Of a stretch of 64,000 nt of DNA, positions 1 through 8,725 are shown piece after piece; within the stretch, counting starts at the first letter, position 1; each line of letters begins with the position of its first letter. The position numbers and the translations under genes were made by a program. The stretch is from CAYRWR01 sp964428015 (lineage in GTDB: Bacteria; Spirochaetota; Brevinematia; Brevinematales; CAYRWR01): positions 9,499-73,498 of the forward strand of contig CAYRWR010000014.1 in NCBI GenBank assembly GCA_964428015.1, in the 5' to 3' direction. The notes under the pieces are model-generated. The model was not told the origin of the DNA, did no database searches, and saw nothing but the letters and a program-made list of their open reading frames with translations.

Positions 1-57
1 GGAAATCAATTCAATACCTAAAAATATCGCTAAAACTAATATGAATAATACTTCCAT
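1..57 (-). CDS. pntAB: NAD(P) transhydrogenase subunit alpha part 2 (PntAB), N-terminal fragment
   Basis: Only the first 19 codons are inside the window. The ATG (55-57) follows the pntAA stop directly, with an AGGGGAA ribosome binding site inside the end of pntAA. The peptide begins MEVLFILVLAIFLGIELIS, a hydrophobic helix resembling the start of the small membrane subunit of split-type proton-translocating transhydrogenase. In that family PntAB with PntB forms the proton channel in the inner membrane. Position, coupling and hydrophobicity agree, but the call rests on a short fragment that runs off the left edge. Confidence 0.7.
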   Translation of the reverse strand, partial: MEVLFILVLAIFLGIELIS

Positions 58-1200
58 TTATTTCCCCTTAGCCAGCAGGGCTTTGATTCTGTCATTTACT
101 ATTTCCCCGTCCCGGGTGATCACACAACCCTGCACGATCTCATCAGCGGGATCAAGATGGAATTGTTTGCTCTCTTTATTCCAATATTCCGTCACCAGGT
201 TATACAGATTGGAAGCATACATTTCGCTGGCATTGACAGGGACATGAGAAGCCATATCTTTATACGCCATGAGGGTCACTCCTTTATACTGAGTAACCTG
301 TCCAGGCTTGATGCCTTCCGTATTTCCACCGGTTTCAGCGGCCAGGTCCACAATAATGGAACCGGGACGCATGGCTTCAATCATATCTTTGGTAATAATG
401 ATGGGAGACTGCCTGCCGAAAAGCTTAGCGGTAGTGATGACCACATCAGCCTGAGCTATGCGTTTTGCCATGGCTTCCTGCTGTTTTTTCAGCTGAGCCG
501 GTGTCAATTCCTTAGCATAGCCATCTTTAGTCTGACCGGTATCCCCCAGGTCTATTTTCAGGAATCTTGCTCCCAGGCTCTGGACCTGTTCTTCTACCAC
601 GGGACGGGTATCAAAAGCCTCTACTTTGGCACCCAGACGCTTGGCTGTGGCTATAGCCTGCAGACCAGCTACACCCGCACCGATGATAAATACCGAAGCT
701 GGGGTGATAGTACCAGCTGGGGTCATCATCATGGGGAAAATCCTGTCAGAATGGCGGGCTGCCTCGATCACAGCTGCATAACCTGCCAGACTGGATTGGC
801 TGGACAGAGCATCCATTTTCTGAGCACGGGTGGTACGCGGGATCATCTCCATGGAAATGGATGTGATTTTTTTAGCCGCCAGTTTTTTTATCAAAGCCTG
901 TTCATTGTAGGGATCCAGGTGAGAGATATAAACTGAGCCCGGTTTCATTTTATCCAGTTCTTTGGGGTCCGGTTTATGCATCCGCAGTATGATATCAGCC
1001 TGTGACAGCATCTTGTCCCGGTCTGAAATGATCTGAGCGCCGGCTTCTTTAAAATCCTGATCATTCAGATTTACTGTTTCTCCCAGTCCTTTTTCTACCA
1101 GTACGGTTATACCGCTTTTTATGTATTTAGCTATTGCGGCCGGGGTCACAGAAATCCTGGTCTCACCACTCTGTGTCTCCCTGGGAAATGCGATTATCAT
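58..1200 (-). CDS. pntAA: NAD(P) transhydrogenase subunit alpha part 1 (PntAA)
   Basis: 380-residue NAD(H)-binding domain I of Re/Si-specific proton-translocating transhydrogenase, which transfers hydride between NADH and NADP+ using the proton gradient. The AlaDH/PNT N-terminal fold starts with PRETQSGETRISVTP. The Rossmann motif GAGVAGLQA lies near residue 174, followed by the EAFDTRP nucleotide-binding loop and the EQVQSLGA signature that separates transhydrogenase from alanine dehydrogenase. It lacks the C-terminal membrane helices, as in split three-subunit enzymes, and pntAB follows at once. The start has a GAGGT ribosome binding site and a good promoter upstream. It faces away from pfk. 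Confidence 0.93.
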   Translation of the reverse strand: MIIAFPRETQSGETRISVTPAAIAKYIKSGITVLVEKGLGETVNLNDQDFKEAGAQIISDRDKMLSQADIILRMHKPDPKELDKMKPGSVYISHLDPYNEQALIKKLAAKKITSISMEMIPRTTRAQKMDALSSQSSLAGYAAVIEAARHSDRIFPMMMTPAGTITPASVFIIGAGVAGLQAIATAKRLGAKVEAFDTRPVVEEQVQSLGARFLKIDLGDTGQTKDGYAKELTPAQLKKQQEAMAKRIAQADVVITTAKLFGRQSPIIITKDMIEAMRPGSIIVDLAAETGGNTEGIKPGQVTQYKGVTLMAYKDMASHVPVNASEMYASNLYNLVTEYWNKESKQFHLDPADEIVQGCVITRDGEIVNDRIKALLAKGK

Positions 1201-1230
1201 GTTTACCTCAACATATTAGAATTCCGTAAT

Positions 1231-1259
1231 ATTATAAGCATTTCCGGCAGGAAAAGCAA
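1231..1259 (-). promoter_or_regulatory. Sigma70-type promoter for pntAA
   Basis: Read on the minus strand: TTGCTT, 17-bp spacer, TATAAT, about 30 bp upstream of the pntAA ATG. Perfect -10 and spacing. Confidence 0.6.
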
Positions 1260-1314
1260 ATCACAGGAAGCTCTCAGCCGACATTGCAAAAAATGTATGC
1301 CTGTTTCAGCAATC

Positions 1315-1344
1315 TTGATTTTTTAACCGTTTTGTATGTAAAAT
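1315..1344 (+). promoter_or_regulatory. Candidate promoter for the phosphofructokinase gene
   Basis: TTGATT, 18-bp spacer, TAAAAT, ending 27 bp before the ATG. Both boxes deviate from consensus. It sits in the gap between the divergent pntAA and pfk genes. Confidence 0.4.
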
Positions 1345-1371
1345 GGATTAATCTTGAATTAAGGATATCCC

Positions 1372-2715
1372 ATGTCACAGTCACATCATATTAGCCTGGA
1401 TGCTGATTTTTTAGATATCATTCGCCTGGGTGAATCCAGGTTTGATTCCCCGCTTAGATTTTATCCCGAAGATGACATGGATTCCGGTTTTGTGGATGAT
1501 AATGCCCAGGTTCTACTTTCTGTAGATTATAATGATATGAAGGCTCTGTCTGACTCGGGTAAAGCCTGTCCTGTTGTGGAAAAAGCCGGCCCCCGTAAAA
1601 AACTCTACTTTGAACCCGGACAGACTACTTCTGCCATCGTGACCTGCGGTGGATTATGCCCCGGGCTGAATTCAGTGATCAGAGCTTTGGTCATGACTTC
1701 TTTTTACCGTTATCAGAATAAACGTATCCTGGGTATACCTTATGGTTTCGCGGGATTTATCCCTGAACTGGGCCATGAAATTGTAGAGCTCACACCTGAC
1801 ATGGTAGACACCATCAACAGCAAAGGCGGAACCATACTGGGTAGTTCCCGGGGTGATCAGGACCGCAGCCGCATTGTAGACCGTCTGGAGGAATTAAAAG
1901 TAGATATCCTCTATACCATTGGTGGTGACGGTACCCAAAAAGGTGCCTGGGACATCATTCAGGAAATTGATCGGCGTGGGTTGAAGATTGCGGTAGTGGG
2001 ACTACCTAAAACCATTGATAATGACATTAATTATATCGATAAATCCTTCGGGATGGAAACAGCCTACTCCATCGCGGTAGAGGCTATCGCATCAGCACAT
2101 ACCGAAGCCCGCTCCTACCCCAATGGCATCGGACTGGTCAAGCTCATGGGTAGAGAGTCCGGTTTTGTCGCTGCTTATGCCAGCCTGGCTTCTAATGAGG
2201 TCAACTTTTGTCTGGTACCGGAGATGGACTTTGACCTGGATGGGCCCAACGGATTTCTCCATCATCTGGAAGCCCGTCTTCGTCTCAGGGGACATGCTTT
2301 AATCGTAGTAGCTGAAGGTACGGGACAGCAGTTCATGGGCGGGCCGGATGGAAAAGACGCCTCCGGCAATAAAAAGCTGAAAGACATTGGTCTGTTTCTC
2401 AAAGAGCAGATTCAGGACCACATGACCCGGCAGGGACTGGATCATACAGTTAAATACATAGACCCTTCTTATATGATACGCAGTACAGGCCCTATTCCTA
2501 CAGATTCCATTTTCTGTACGCAGCTGGCTCAGATGGCCGTACATGCGGGAATGAGCGGGCGTTCCGGCCTGGTAGCAGGATATATCAATGGAGAATTTAC
2601 CCATTTACCCATGAAAGTCGCTACCGGGCAGCGAAAGAAGATAAATCTGTATTCCCAGTTATGGACTTCAGTGATTGAGGCCACCGGGCAGCCGCTCTCC
2701 ATGAAAAATGAATAA
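1372..2715 (+). CDS. ATP-type 6-phosphofructokinase (TP0108/plant-like clade)
   Basis: 447-residue phosphofructokinase, phosphorylating fructose 6-phosphate in cytosolic glycolysis. The glycine loop TCGGLCPGLN is at 91-100, GGDGT at 184-188 and the catalytic TIDND at 214-218, followed by the MGRESGF substrate loop. Glycine-Thr in GGDGT rather than GGDD points to ATP instead of pyrophosphate as donor. The roughly 80-residue N-terminal extension and overall layout match the long PFK group I know from spirochaetes and plants, not the 320-residue PfkA. The start has AAGGAT 7 bp upstream. It is a single transcription unit, followed by a response-regulator gene with its own promoter. Confidence 0.9.
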   Translation: MSQSHHISLDADFLDIIRLGESRFDSPLRFYPEDDMDSGFVDDNAQVLLSVDYNDMKALSDSGKACPVVEKAGPRKKLYFEPGQTTSAIVTCGGLCPGLNSVIRALVMTSFYRYQNKRILGIPYGFAGFIPELGHEIVELTPDMVDTINSKGGTILGSSRGDQDRSRIVDRLEELKVDILYTIGGDGTQKGAWDIIQEIDRRGLKIAVVGLPKTIDNDINYIDKSFGMETAYSIAVEAIASAHTEARSYPNGIGLVKLMGRESGFVAAYASLASNEVNFCLVPEMDFDLDGPNGFLHHLEARLRLRGHALIVVAEGTGQQFMGGPDGKDASGNKKLKDIGLFLKEQIQDHMTRQGLDHTVKYIDPSYMIRSTGPIPTDSIFCTQLAQMAVHAGMSGRSGLVAGYINGEFTHLPMKVATGQRKKINLYSQLWTSVIEATGQPLSMKNE

Positions 2716-2721
2716 TAGCTC

Positions 2722-2750
2722 TGGATTTATTATCTGAATTTAACTATAAT
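2722..2750 (+). promoter_or_regulatory. Promoter for the HD-GYP response regulator
   Basis: TGGATT, 17-bp spacer, perfect TATAAT. Transcription would begin near 2757, which rules out the upstream TTG at 2754 as a start and supports the ATG at 2778. Confidence 0.5.
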
Positions 2751-2777
2751 ATATTGGATCAGAACAAGGATAACAAA

Positions 2778-3806
2778 ATGGATAAAATTTTAATTGTTGA
2801 TGATGAAGCTGATATAGAACTCCTCATTCGCCAGCATTTCAGAAAAGCCATCCGCGAAAAGCAATTCGACTTTGTCTTCGCCGGAAACGGAGTGGAAGCC
2901 CTGGAAGTACTGGACAAGCACACCGATGTAAACGTCATACTCTCAGATATCAATATGCCTAGAATGGATGGCTTGACCCTTTTGAATCATCTGGCAGAAA
3001 AAGAAGAGATTCGCAGGACTGTAATCATTTCCGCTTATGGAGATATGAAAAATATCCGTACTGCCATGAACCGGGGTGCTTTTGACTTCCTGATTAAACC
3101 TATCGACCTGGAAGATCTGGAGCTCACTCTGCGCAGGACCATACAGGAAGTATCTGAGTTGAAACGCAGCCAGTCTGAACGGCTGGAATTAATCAGAGAA
3201 TTGGACAATACTCAAAAGGAAATCATTTTTACCCTGGGTGAAGTGATTGAAGTCCGATCCAAAGAGACTGGTAATCATGTACGCAGAGTAGCTGAATATT
3301 CCCGCCTGCTGGCTGAAAAATATGGTCTGGATAAGGAACAGGCGGAGATAATCCGTCAATCTTCACCTCTACATGATATTGGTAAAGTGGCAATCCCGGA
3401 TTCAATCCTAAACAAACCGGGAAAACTCACAGACACTGAATTTGAAGAAATGAAGACCCACACCACCATCGGACATCAGATTCTGCAGAAATCAAAACGG
3501 AATATTTTGAAAATGGGTGCCATTATCAGCCTGGAACATCATGAAAAATGGAACGGAAAGGGATATCCCCGCGGATTACAATCCCAGGACATCCATATTT
3601 TTGGTAGAATTACAGCCGTGGCTGATGTTTTTGATGCTCTGGGATCAGAACGTGTGTATAAGAAAGCCTGGCCCCTGGATCAGATCATGGATCTGTTTAA
3701 AAAAGAAAAAGAGTCTCATTTTGACCCTGACCTGGTCAGTATTTTATTTGATAACCTGGATGATTTTATTGCTATTAGAGACAGATATTCTGATCCTGTA
3801 GAATGA
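2778..3806 (+). CDS. Response regulator with HD-GYP phosphodiesterase domain
   Basis: 342 residues. An N-terminal receiver domain (about 1-125) has the acidic pair VDDEAD, phospho-acceptor ILSDINMPRMDG, ISAYG and IKP lysine. An HD-GYP domain (about 150-335) has HDIGK, the paired histidines of LEHHEKWNGKGYP, and the intact GYP signature. HD-GYP proteins hydrolyse cyclic di-GMP to GMP; all motif residues needed for metal binding are present, so it is probably active. I start at the ATG with AAGGA 7 bp upstream; an in-frame TTG at 2754 lies upstream of the likely transcript start. No cognate kinase is adjacent, although a SpoIIE-type sensor phosphatase follows. Confidence 0.9.
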   Translation: MDKILIVDDEADIELLIRQHFRKAIREKQFDFVFAGNGVEALEVLDKHTDVNVILSDINMPRMDGLTLLNHLAEKEEIRRTVIISAYGDMKNIRTAMNRGAFDFLIKPIDLEDLELTLRRTIQEVSELKRSQSERLELIRELDNTQKEIIFTLGEVIEVRSKETGNHVRRVAEYSRLLAEKYGLDKEQAEIIRQSSPLHDIGKVAIPDSILNKPGKLTDTEFEEMKTHTTIGHQILQKSKRNILKMGAIISLEHHEKWNGKGYPRGLQSQDIHIFGRITAVADVFDALGSERVYKKAWPLDQIMDLFKKEKESHFDPDLVSILFDNLDDFIAIRDRYSDPVE

Positions 3807-3827
3807 TACTACTCCAGTAAATAACTC

Positions 3828-3855
3828 TTGACTTTTACAATTCCCCTCATACAAT
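3828..3855 (+). promoter_or_regulatory. Promoter for the 7TM-PAS-SpoIIE phosphatase
   Basis: TTGACT, 16-bp spacer, TACAAT, 36 bp before the ATG at 3892. Confidence 0.55.
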
Positions 3856-3891
3856 ATAGACAGATAATACCGGCATATAACGGGAAGAAAA

Positions 3892-5811
3892 ATGATTGTT
3901 TTATCTCTGGCTTCCTATACCCTTTTCATACTGTTTATCCTCATTGGTATATACAGCTACCGTAAAGCCCCCGGCAAATATTTGACTCATGTCTTTTTTC
4001 TGTCTTGTGTCTTTCTGGCATGGTGGGCATTATGTTCCAGTTTCATCTATATGCCCTCTTTAAACAATGTTCAATTAAAAACCTGGTTTATACTGAGTAT
4101 TGCACCCTACATGGTTATGCCCAGTCTGGTGCTCCATTTTATCCTGATCCTGACCGCTCAAAAAAAACTCCTGGACAAACGCTGGCCCATGCTGCTGTTT
4201 TACCTGCCAGCTCTGGTTTTCATCAGCCTGGGTTTTTTGTACAAACATGCCTTTATAGAGTTTCAGAATGGTACAGAAGGCTGGAAATCACATTTTCACC
4301 TGGATAATATTCTGTTTATCCTGTATATCATCTATGCGGCAGGTTACCAGATACTTTCTTTGTTGATCCTGTTAAAATGGAGAAAAACCAGCCATTCCCA
4401 TAAACTGGCACTGCAATCCAGAGTACTTATTCTCAGTATCATCATATCTCAGATTCTGGCACTTAGTCTGGATATACTCTTGCCGGCTCTGGGTGTGCTG
4501 CCTTATTTGCACCTGGGACACATAATTTGGGGATTGGAAATAGGAGGTATCTGGCTGGCCATCCACCGTTACCATCTCTTACAATCTCCGGCTTTTATAA
4601 ACGGCGATTTTATTGCCAGCAGGATTTCAGAAATGTTGATGGTGCTGGATGAAAAAGGTAAGATAATCCTGTCTAATAATAAACTACATGAAATCCTGGG
4701 TTTTGATGAAAGTACCCTCTATGGCGAAAAAATTTCCATGGTAATATCAGATAAAACCATTATACCCCGCCTCATGGAAAAACTCATAGGCCCAAATCCC
4801 ACTCCGGATTTTGAATGCAGCTTTTTATCCCGGGATGGTGAGGAAATTCCAGTATTGGTTTCTGCTTCCCGCCATAAAGATACATTCGGCGACCTGGTGG
4901 GTTTTACTTTTATCGCCAAAGACCTGCGCTTTCAGAAAGAAATGGAATCTGAAATCGATGAAAGAAAGCGCTGGGAAGTGGAAGTACGTTATGCCCACCA
5001 TGAATTAAAGCTGAAACACAAAGAACTGGAAGGGGAACAAAATAAACTAAAGATCCGCAATGAGATGATGGAAATCGAACTGGGAATGGCCCGCAAAATT
5101 CAAACCGAACTCATTCCCTCAGAAAGTCCTTTGCCCGGGAAACTGGCTTTCTTTTATAAACCCATGGAAAAAGTCGGCGGGGATTTTTATGATTTTATCG
5201 AATTTCCAAATAAAAAGCAGATAGGCATTTTTCTTTCTGATGTATCCGGGCATGGTGTACCTGCTGCCTTTATCACCTCTATGATTAAAAGCCATAATCT
5301 GCAGCACGGTAAAAACTTTGAAAAACCGGCTGATTTTTTACATAGTCTGAATGATTTTCTGCTCAATAAAACCGGGGAAAACTTTATCACGGCTTTTTAT
5401 GGAATTTTTGATACAGAAACCGGCGATTTCTTTTACTCTAATGCCGGCCATGACTCCCCTTATCTAATCAAAAAATCACAGATTTTACCCCTGCCCACAG
5501 AAGGCCGGGGTATACCTTTAGGAATATTAACCCGGCAGGAACTGGCACACATGAGTAAGCCCTACACCAATCATCATGTCCACCTCGCCAAAAAGAACAA
5601 ACTATTTATGTATACGGATGGGCTGACTGAAACCTCAAATATCTATGATGAAGACCGCACCTTTGAATCTCAGGACTTCATGAGCGCTATGCAGGATTTA
5701 AAAGATATGAAATCCCAGACTTTTGTACAAAAAATGTTCGAAAAACTCAGTGATTTCAGACAAAGCAAATCCTTTGAGGATGATATCTGTATGATCTGCC
5801 TGGAAGCCTGA
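3892..5811 (+). CDS. Membrane sensor: 7TM, PAS and SpoIIE-type PP2C phosphatase
   Basis: 639 residues. The first 230 are strongly hydrophobic with about seven membrane segments, like the 7TM module found in front of some histidine kinases. A PAS domain follows (about 240-350), then a short coiled coil with QTELIPSESPLPG, and a PP2C/SpoIIE phosphatase (about 420-637). Metal-binding motifs are complete: GGDFYDF, DVSGHGVPAAF, NAGHDSPY, YTDGLTETS and FEDDICM. Such enzymes dephosphorylate anti-anti-sigma (STAS) proteins in partner switching; no STAS protein or anti-sigma kinase is nearby, so its target is unknown. It ends exactly where convergent dinB ends: the two stops form TGATCA. Confidence 0.87.
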   Translation: MIVLSLASYTLFILFILIGIYSYRKAPGKYLTHVFFLSCVFLAWWALCSSFIYMPSLNNVQLKTWFILSIAPYMVMPSLVLHFILILTAQKKLLDKRWPMLLFYLPALVFISLGFLYKHAFIEFQNGTEGWKSHFHLDNILFILYIIYAAGYQILSLLILLKWRKTSHSHKLALQSRVLILSIIISQILALSLDILLPALGVLPYLHLGHIIWGLEIGGIWLAIHRYHLLQSPAFINGDFIASRISEMLMVLDEKGKIILSNNKLHEILGFDESTLYGEKISMVISDKTIIPRLMEKLIGPNPTPDFECSFLSRDGEEIPVLVSASRHKDTFGDLVGFTFIAKDLRFQKEMESEIDERKRWEVEVRYAHHELKLKHKELEGEQNKLKIRNEMMEIELGMARKIQTELIPSESPLPGKLAFFYKPMEKVGGDFYDFIEFPNKKQIGIFLSDVSGHGVPAAFITSMIKSHNLQHGKNFEKPADFLHSLNDFLLNKTGENFITAFYGIFDTETGDFFYSNAGHDSPYLIKKSQILPLPTEGRGIPLGILTRQELAHMSKPYTNHHVHLAKKNKLFMYTDGLTETSNIYDEDRTFESQDFMSAMQDLKDMKSQTFVQKMFEKLSDFRQSKSFEDDICMICLEA

Positions 5812-6906
5812 TCAATTTCTAAAAGGCAGCCAAAGCTGTTCATCCGTTTGTTCTATAATATCATTTTCGTCGATAAGATTCTGATAACCCAGACCCAGCA
5901 GTCTGACTTTTCTTTTTCCTGCGTCTGTTAGTTGAAGTAAGGCACAGGCCATTTCCCAGGCAGAATCCGCGTCTCTGGAAGGAATATCCAGGCTTTGACT
6001 ACGGGTGATTCTTTGAAAATTATCATATCTGACTTTTAAGACCAGAGTCTTTCCCAATAGCGATTTCTTTTCCATCCGGGATTCCAAATCAGTGGAAAAT
6101 TCAGAAAGGATGGATTCCAGCATTTTTTTATCATCAATATCTTCTTCAAAAGTCTGCTCCAGGCTCAGGCTTTTTCTTTCCCGATGTATATTTACCGGAC
6201 GCTCATCTATGCCTCGTACAATATCAAAATAATAAAGCCCCATCTTACCGAATAATCGCGCTAGATCCTCCCTGCTTCGCTGCCGTAAATCATAGCCTGT
6301 TTTTATTCCTTCTTCCAGCATACGGCTGGTAGTGACTTTTCCTATACCGAAAAATCGCGAAATAGGCAGAGCGTCGATGAAATCCTGAGCCTGGTCCGGA
6401 GTAATCACAGTCATTCCGGCAGGCTTTTTAAAATCTGAGGCCACTTTGGCCAGAAATTTACAGTAACTGACTCCGGCTGAGGCAGTCAGTTGTGTTTCTT
6501 TTTTTATTCTGGCCTGAATTTCACGGGCTACCCAGGTAGCAGAGGGAATGTTCTTATGATTAAAAGTAACATCCAGATAAGCTTCATCCAGACTCAGGGG
6601 TTCAACCAGGTCTGTATACTCCCTGAAAATAGCCTGTATCTGCTGACTCACTGCTTTGTAGGCATGAAACCGGGGATAGACAAATACCGCTTGTGGACAC
6701 AATCTATAGGCCTGGCTAGCCGGCATGGCAGAATGGATGCCGAATTTTCTGGCCTCATAGGACGCGGTACTAACCACAGAGCGGCTATTAGGAGGACCGC
6801 TGACTACTACAGGTTTACCGCGTAAAGCAGGATTATCCCGTTGTTCAATCGCCGCATAAAAAGCATCCATGTCAATATGTATTATTTTTCTTTCCTGCGC
6901 TTCCAT
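5812..6906 (-). CDS. dinB: DNA polymerase IV (Y-family translesion polymerase)
   Basis: 364 residues, close to the usual 350. Y-family palm motifs are intact: IDMDAFYA with Asp12, SYEARKFGI, and SLDEAYLDV with catalytic Asp107-Glu108. A helix-hairpin-helix thumb FFGIGKVT follows, then the little-finger domain. The last residues QLWLPF look like a beta-clamp binding hexapeptide. The enzyme copies past damaged template bases, with low fidelity. I start at MEAQERK (ATG at 6904-6906) because the longer frame to 7296 would run through the divergent TPR gene and has no homologous sequence. The ribosome binding site is weak. No LexA box was recognised. Confidence 0.92.
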   Translation of the reverse strand: MEAQERKIIHIDMDAFYAAIEQRDNPALRGKPVVVSGPPNSRSVVSTASYEARKFGIHSAMPASQAYRLCPQAVFVYPRFHAYKAVSQQIQAIFREYTDLVEPLSLDEAYLDVTFNHKNIPSATWVAREIQARIKKETQLTASAGVSYCKFLAKVASDFKKPAGMTVITPDQAQDFIDALPISRFFGIGKVTTSRMLEEGIKTGYDLRQRSREDLARLFGKMGLYYFDIVRGIDERPVNIHRERKSLSLEQTFEEDIDDKKMLESILSEFSTDLESRMEKKSLLGKTLVLKVRYDNFQRITRSQSLDIPSRDADSAWEMACALLQLTDAGKRKVRLLGLGYQNLIDENDIIEQTDEQLWLPFRN

Positions 6907-6934
6907 GATATATTTTAGCCTTAACCGGCTTATC

Positions 6935-6963
6935 TTGCAATATTGAATTACTCCCCTTAAAAT
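6935..6963 (+). promoter_or_regulatory. Candidate promoter for the membrane TPR gene
   Basis: TTGCAA, 17-bp spacer, TAAAAT in the 75-bp gap between divergent dinB and the TPR gene. The predicted transcript start is almost on the ribosome binding site, so the leader would be only about 12 nt. Confidence 0.35.
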
Positions 6964-6981
6964 CTTTGAAAAGGAGGGGAA

Positions 6982-8322
6982 ATGCCTGGTCTGTCTGATG
7001 ACTTTTCTATTGTAATCCTGATCGGATTGGCCCTTATCCTCATTGGTATTTTCGGATGGATTGTCTGGAGAGTGTTTCTCTCTCATAGTATCGAGCACCG
7101 CCTGCAAAAAATGTTGAAAAATAAAGAGTATGACAGGCTTATACAGACTGCCAAACAGAACATTGAAACTACTACCTCTTTTTTTATTCCCTTTTACCTG
7201 GGACGTGCCCTGGAGGAACAGGGTAAATATCTGGAAGCACTGCCCTATTTCCAGCAAAGCAGTAATATGTCCAACCGAGATACCAATATGCATCAATCCA
7301 TTTTACTTAAAATGGGGCGTATATTGCTTAAACTGGGCAGGATTGATGAAGCTCTTTCCTATTTTTTACTGCTCAATCAGATAGATGAAAATTATTTTGA
7401 AGCACAATATGAAATTGCTTCAATTTATTTCAGCCGCAAACAATTTTCCAAAGCCCATGATGCTCTGAAAAATATCCTGGATCTTAAACCAGGAGTCCTG
7501 GATGCCCGTTTTTTATTCGGTAAAGTCCTGTTTGAGACGGCACAGTATTCCTACTCCCTGAAACAATTTGAATTGCTGCAGAAATACTATGAACAGGAGC
7601 CGCAGATTCATCTCTACAAGGCATATAATCTGGATATCCTGAAAATGTATACTTCAGCCATCGAGGAATTAAATAAATATCTCGAGATGGAAAAATATGA
7701 TAAACTGCGACGTGAAAAAGCACAGGTAAGGCTGATCCAGCTTTATATCAAAATCAAAGATATTGAAACCGGTGTCAAAGCTGCCCGTGATATCTTAAAT
7801 GAAATAAAAACCGGGCCTCACCTTCCGGAGATCAGATATCTTTATGCCCATCTGCTCTGGGACAGAGGCCAGGAATACGATGCTTTAAAAGAATGGGAAA
7901 AGGTCTACCAGATAGACCCCCGCTTTAAAGATATAAAAAATATTTATGATAAATATTCCAAACTATTTTCACGTACTGCACTTTCAGCTTACTTTACTGC
8001 CAATGAAATGGAATTCGAAAGAACCTGTCTTAAAATCCTGGGATTAAATGCCCAGGATCTGTTGTACCGCTCCCTGCACTACTACATGTTTGGTAGAGGA
8101 AAGCAGTATAGTATTTTTTACCGGCATATCGAACCCATCAGTTTTACAACGCTTACCGCTCTGGAAGTCCTGGCTAATACCTTTGAAGCTGATCTACAGT
8201 ATTTTGAAATATATACTCTGGGCGGTGCCGCGGCCGATTCTCTGACACATGCTCTGCTCAAAAGAGCGGTTCTGGTCGAGAAAGAGGATTTTCTGCGCGC
8301 AGTAAACCGGATATTGACCTGA
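6982..8322 (+). CDS. Membrane-anchored TPR protein of unknown function
   Basis: 446 residues. One N-terminal membrane helix (about residues 9-31) with a basic segment after it is followed by consecutive TPR-like helix pairs from about 50 to 310, for example YLEALPYFQQSSN and QFSKAHDALKNIL. The last 130 residues are not TPR and I do not recognise them. The helix-plus-TPR plan resembles LapB/YciM, but the C-terminal rubredoxin-like metal site of LapB is absent, so I do not assign that role. AAGGAGG lies 5 bp before the ATG. It is probably a cytoplasm-facing scaffold. Neighbours give no functional hint. Confidence 0.75.
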   Translation: MPGLSDDFSIVILIGLALILIGIFGWIVWRVFLSHSIEHRLQKMLKNKEYDRLIQTAKQNIETTTSFFIPFYLGRALEEQGKYLEALPYFQQSSNMSNRDTNMHQSILLKMGRILLKLGRIDEALSYFLLLNQIDENYFEAQYEIASIYFSRKQFSKAHDALKNILDLKPGVLDARFLFGKVLFETAQYSYSLKQFELLQKYYEQEPQIHLYKAYNLDILKMYTSAIEELNKYLEMEKYDKLRREKAQVRLIQLYIKIKDIETGVKAARDILNEIKTGPHLPEIRYLYAHLLWDRGQEYDALKEWEKVYQIDPRFKDIKNIYDKYSKLFSRTALSAYFTANEMEFERTCLKILGLNAQDLLYRSLHYYMFGRGKQYSIFYRHIEPISFTTLTALEVLANTFEADLQYFEIYTLGGAAADSLTHALLKRAVLVEKEDFLRAVNRILT

Positions 8323-8343
8323 AATCCCAGGACAGTCTATAAC

Positions 8344-8371
8344 TTGACATTTCCCGTCGGTTCTTTATAAT
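8344..8371 (+). promoter_or_regulatory. Strong promoter for the small lipoprotein
   Basis: Perfect TTGACA, 16-bp spacer, perfect TATAAT, 24 bp before the ATG. This is the closest match to consensus in the window. Confidence 0.7.
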
Positions 8372-8395
8372 TATTAAAACAAAAGGGAGGATTAA

Positions 8396-8644
8396 ATGAA
8401 GAATCTTTTAACTCTGGTATTTGGGGCCCTGCTCATTATGGGTATGTCCAGCTGCGGCGGCGGAAAACAGGCTACTCCTACCACTCCTGCTACCAATGTA
8501 GTTGCACCTATGACTGCAGCTTCCAACACTAACGCGTCTGTTGTAAGCAATACTCAGGAAGTGAAAGCTGCTGATTTGAACACCAAGTCATCTGTAAAAA
8601 AGATGGTTGAAAAAGACGCCGGTCAGTCTATGGGACTGGAATAA
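8396..8644 (+). CDS. Small Thr/Ala/Asn-rich lipoprotein
   Basis: 82 residues. A signal peptide ends in the lipobox GMSSC, so it should be lipidated at about Cys20 and kept in the envelope. The mature part is low-complexity (Thr, Ala, Asn, Val) followed by a charged tail, with no recognisable domain. It has a near-consensus promoter, a GGGAGG ribosome binding site and its own terminator. These suggest an abundant monocistronic envelope lipoprotein, possibly structural; that role is inference from expression signals alone. Confidence 0.75.
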   Translation: MKNLLTLVFGALLIMGMSSCGGGKQATPTTPATNVVAPMTAASNTNASVVSNTQEVKAADLNTKSSVKKMVEKDAGQSMGLE

Positions 8645-8662
8645 ATCTCATTGCTTTTCAAT

Positions 8663-8692
8663 CCCCCCGGAAAATTCCGGGGGGTCTTTTTT
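8663..8692 (+). terminator. Rho-independent terminator
   Basis: Stem CCCCCCGGAA / TTCCGGGGGG with a tiny AA loop, followed by TCTTTTTT. It lies 18 bp after the lipoprotein stop and separates it from murG. Confidence 0.9.
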
Positions 8693-8725
8693 GTATAGAT
8701 GAATTTTTTTTAAAGAAGGATAATC

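Noticed and set aside
157..936. 259-residue plus-strand frame opposite pntAA
   Set aside because: Antisense shadow of a conserved enzyme; the product is without any fold signature.
5809..5814. TGATCA palindrome at the SpoIIE-dinB junction as a regulatory site
   Set aside because: It is only the two stop codons (TGA and its convergent partner) touching each other.
6907..7296. 130-residue N-terminal extension of DinB
   Set aside because: It would overlap the divergent TPR gene, has no match to Pol IV, and the standard start MEAQERK with the IDMDAF motif right behind it is sufficient.
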